A DNA stretch of 64,000 nt, taken from Ignavibacteriales bacterium. Lineage in GTDB: Bacteria; Bacteroidota; Ignavibacteria; Ignavibacteriales; Melioribacteraceae. How positions within the stretch are numbered: position 1 is the stretch's first letter; each line of letters begins with the position of its first letter. Positions 62,002 through 64,000 of this stretch are shown one piece after another. The stretch spans positions 781,158 through 845,157 of the forward strand of contig JACKAA010000002.1 of NCBI GenBank assembly GCA_020635275.1. The letters run 5' to 3'. Both the position numbers and the translations under genes were made by a program. The notes under the pieces were generated by a model. That model was not told where the DNA came from. It made no database searches and saw only the letters and a program-made list of their open reading frames with translations.

Positions 62002-64000
62002 GTGAAAAAAAATAATTTATTAATTTATTTTTTAGTAATAAGTTCAAGTTTTGTCATTCCACAAACACCAAAATTGATTGGACCGCCTGGTGGAAGAATA
62101 AATAAAATATCGGTTAATCCAAATAATCCTTCAATACTATATGCCGCCGAATATAACGGAGCTATATATAGAACAGATGATGGTGGAGAAACAACAAATG
62201 CTATTGAAACTTATTTTGGAGATTTTCGTCCAGATGTAATAGCACTTCCATCTGGCAAAGAGAACAATGTTTACACTTGTTATGGAGGCACATATTTACG
62301 TAGTGCTGATAAAGGAGAAATTTGGGAAACAATCAATAAAGTTAATAAAACAACCACTGCAAATATATCGTTTAATCCATTAAATTCAGATATAGTTTAT
62401 ATTGTACAAAACTTCAAAGAAATATGGAAATCAAAAGATAGTGGTGATAATTGGAGCTTATTTAAGAATTTTAGTAATAGCGCCAATAATATAGTCATTT
62501 CTGACACGGATACTTCTATAATATATTGTAGTGCAGATAATACATTTTATAAAAGTTTAAACAGTGGATTGAATTGGTTCAAGGTTGTTGAAAGTGAGGA
62601 ACCCTTTTCCCCAATAACAATTGTAAATCCTTATAATAAAAATTCCTTATTTCTACAATACCATAAATTATATAAATCTGTAGATGGAGGTAAAACAGTT
62701 TCACAAATATTAGATCAATCGGTTAACACCTTTGTTTTAAATCCATTGGACACGTTAATATTATATGCCTCACATGGAGATTGGGTGTTTAGCCCGGAAG
62801 GAGGAATAATAAAAACAACAGATGGGGGAAAAAATTGGTTTACTGTAGTAAATGGTATACCGGGTAGCTATGTAACTGCAAATAGAATTGCAATAAATCC
62901 ACAAAAACCAGATGAATTATATGCGAGTATAGGAAATTTAGGAATATTTAAGACTATAGATGGAGGAGAGAATTGGGCTCTTTCAAGAATTTCAAATGCA
63001 CAGGTATATAATATTTTTATTGATGAAAGATTTCCTGAAGGTACGCTTATTTCCGGCCAATACGGTTGGGGATTAATGAAGACCAAAGATAATGGTTTAA
63101 CTTGGGCACCATTAGAGTTTGACACAGAATTCCAGCATTTAATTTGTAAGAATTTAGAGTTTCATCCAACTGATAAAAATATCGGTTTTTTAGCAGCCTG
63201 GTATGGATTGTATAAAACTGTTGATGGTGGAGAAACATGGAATTTATTCACAAACCAATTGGATGGAATAGGTGAAATATCCTACCACCCTTTAGTTCCA
63301 AATAAATTATTTGCTACTGGCGGACTTACAACTCCCTTTAGTTCAGCGAAGATATTTCAAAGTGAAGATGGTGGAGAAAATTGGGAAGTAATTTTAGATA
63401 CATATGATGGTGTAATTGATTTTATATTTCATCCAATAAATCCTGATATAATTTATGCACATTTTGGTAGTGGAATAAGGAAATCAGTTGATGGGGGTCG
63501 AAATTGGATTGAAAAGAATGAAGGTTTATTAACAGAAGATGGTTTAGTTGTAGCGATTAGCTCATTAAATATTAGTGAAAACAATACAGATGTTCTATAC
63601 TGTACGCAAAACTCAATAAAAGGAGGATTGTTTAAAACTATTAATGGTGGGGAATATTGGGAGCAAATAGATTCTGGTTTGTTTTCTATTTCTAAATATG
63701 TCGTTCCCTCTTCTATATTATTGGATAAAAACAATGACAATAATATATATGTTGGACTTCTGGATGGTGGACAACCTCAAACATCAACTTTTCATAACGG
63801 AGGTTTATTCTTTACCGCTGATGCTGGTAAACATTGGGAAAAAATATATGATGGTCGAGTAAATGTAATTAAAGCGGATAATTCAACACCAAGGAACATT
63901 TATTTTGGAACAAAGTTTGGAATTATGCATTTAGTTGATACACTAAATGTTACGGCAATAAAAAAAGAAGATAAATCAGTAGATATTAATTTTTTTCTAC
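62002..64000 (+). CDS. Asp-box (sortilin/VPS10-like) propeller secreted protein, truncated by window end
   Basis: Open frame from a GTG at 62002 to the end of the window: 666 codons with no stop. A signal peptide (KKNNLLIYFLVISSSFVIP) is followed by GPPGGRINKISVNPNNPS. About 13 Asp-box turns of the form TxDxGxxW are seen, such as RTDDGGET, KSKDSGDNW, KTTDGGKNW, KTVDGGETW, QSEDGGENW and KSVDGGRNW. These build a sortilin/BNR-like propeller. Each blade is preceded by a NPxNPxxxYA-type strand. Such proteins in this phylum usually end in a T9SS signal, which would lie outside the window. Sialidase activity is not implied. Confidence 0.85.
   Translation, partial: MKKNNLLIYFLVISSSFVIPQTPKLIGPPGGRINKISVNPNNPSILYAAEYNGAIYRTDDGGETTNAIETYFGDFRPDVIALPSGKENNVYTCYGGTYLRSADKGEIWETINKVNKTTTANISFNPLNSDIVYIVQNFKEIWKSKDSGDNWSLFKNFSNSANNIVISDTDTSIIYCSADNTFYKSLNSGLNWFKVVESEEPFSPITIVNPYNKNSLFLQYHKLYKSVDGGKTVSQILDQSVNTFVLNPLDTLILYASHGDWVFSPEGGIIKTTDGGKNWFTVVNGIPGSYVTANRIAINPQKPDELYASIGNLGIFKTIDGGENWALSRISNAQVYNIFIDERFPEGTLISGQYGWGLMKTKDNGLTWAPLEFDTEFQHLICKNLEFHPTDKNIGFLAAWYGLYKTVDGGETWNLFTNQLDGIGEISYHPLVPNKLFATGGLTTPFSSAKIFQSEDGGENWEVILDTYDGVIDFIFHPINPDIIYAHFGSGIRKSVDGGRNWIEKNEGLLTEDGLVVAISSLNISENNTDVLYCTQNSIKGGLFKTINGGEYWEQIDSGLFSISKYVVPSSILLDKNNDNNIYVGLLDGGQPQTSTFHNGGLFFTADAGKHWEKIYDGRVNVIKADNSTPRNIYFGTKFGIMHLVDTLNVTAIKKEDKSVDINFFL

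Noticed and set aside
1..64000. CRISPR arrays, prophage, insertion sequences, tRNA or rRNA genes
   Set aside because: No regular spacer-repeat series, transposase, integrase, phage structural gene or cloverleaf was found when reading the gaps; the repeats present are single palindromes.

Overview
AT-rich, densely coding bacterial chromosome with no phage, transposase, integrase, CRISPR, tRNA or rRNA visible. Two large secreted proteins end in type IX secretion C-terminal domains of the 'QNYPNPFNP...IKY' type. With TonB/CarboxypepD_reg receptors, a DUF5686 protein, Omp85 barrels, many short lipoproteins and weak Shine-Dalgarno signals, this points to the Bacteroidota/Chlorobiota/Ignavibacteriota group, most likely an Ignavibacteria-like organism. 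That is inferred from protein style, not from a marker gene.

Layout. 1-9 kb: a truncated sensor kinase, a B12-binding radical SAM protein, a LysE exporter, a GH128-like lipoprotein, DinB and PAP2 proteins, a divergent pyruvate-kinase-like enzyme and a membrane class III cyclase. 9-16 kb: an MDR oxidoreductase, a second PAP2 protein, an HD + PycTM-like membrane protein, and a two-gene unit of an SdiA-regulated-type lipoprotein and an Omp85 barrel whose N-terminal half carries kinase-like motifs. 16-28 kb: a cyclase-TolB-TPR protein, a four-gene operon (ankyrin lipoprotein, acyltransferase, MDR, DUF4386), a polyol dehydrogenase/FGGY kinase pair and small lipoproteins. 28-38 kb: two tandem membrane AraC regulators with a gene-conversion tract, a TonB receptor divergent from an ECF sigma/anti-sigma/Spy-like unit, then a CotH lipoprotein and a DUF1566 T9SS cargo. 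38-47 kb: a secreted PHP protein, an operon of small enzymes and a CcmE-like protein. 47-56 kb: a long minus-strand block with GlpD, a hydrolase and GDPD flanking a tight four-gene operon (threonine-synthase-like PLP enzyme, DgcN/DUF1611, PP-loop-creatininase fusion, DgcA/dipeptide-epimerase-like). 56-64 kb: a 1780-residue LTD/CotH/beta-helix T9SS protein and a truncated Asp-box propeller protein.

How genes may work together. The 49.8-55.4 kb operon resembles the DgcN-DgcA D-glutamate route with two additional enzymes and is the best candidate for an undescribed pathway. GDPD and GlpD around it would feed glycerophosphodiester-derived glycerol-3-phosphate into respiration. The polyol dehydrogenase and FGGY kinase would carry a sugar alcohol to a ketose phosphate. 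Dispersed palindromic repeats sit mostly in convergent gaps. One has entered a coding region in frame.
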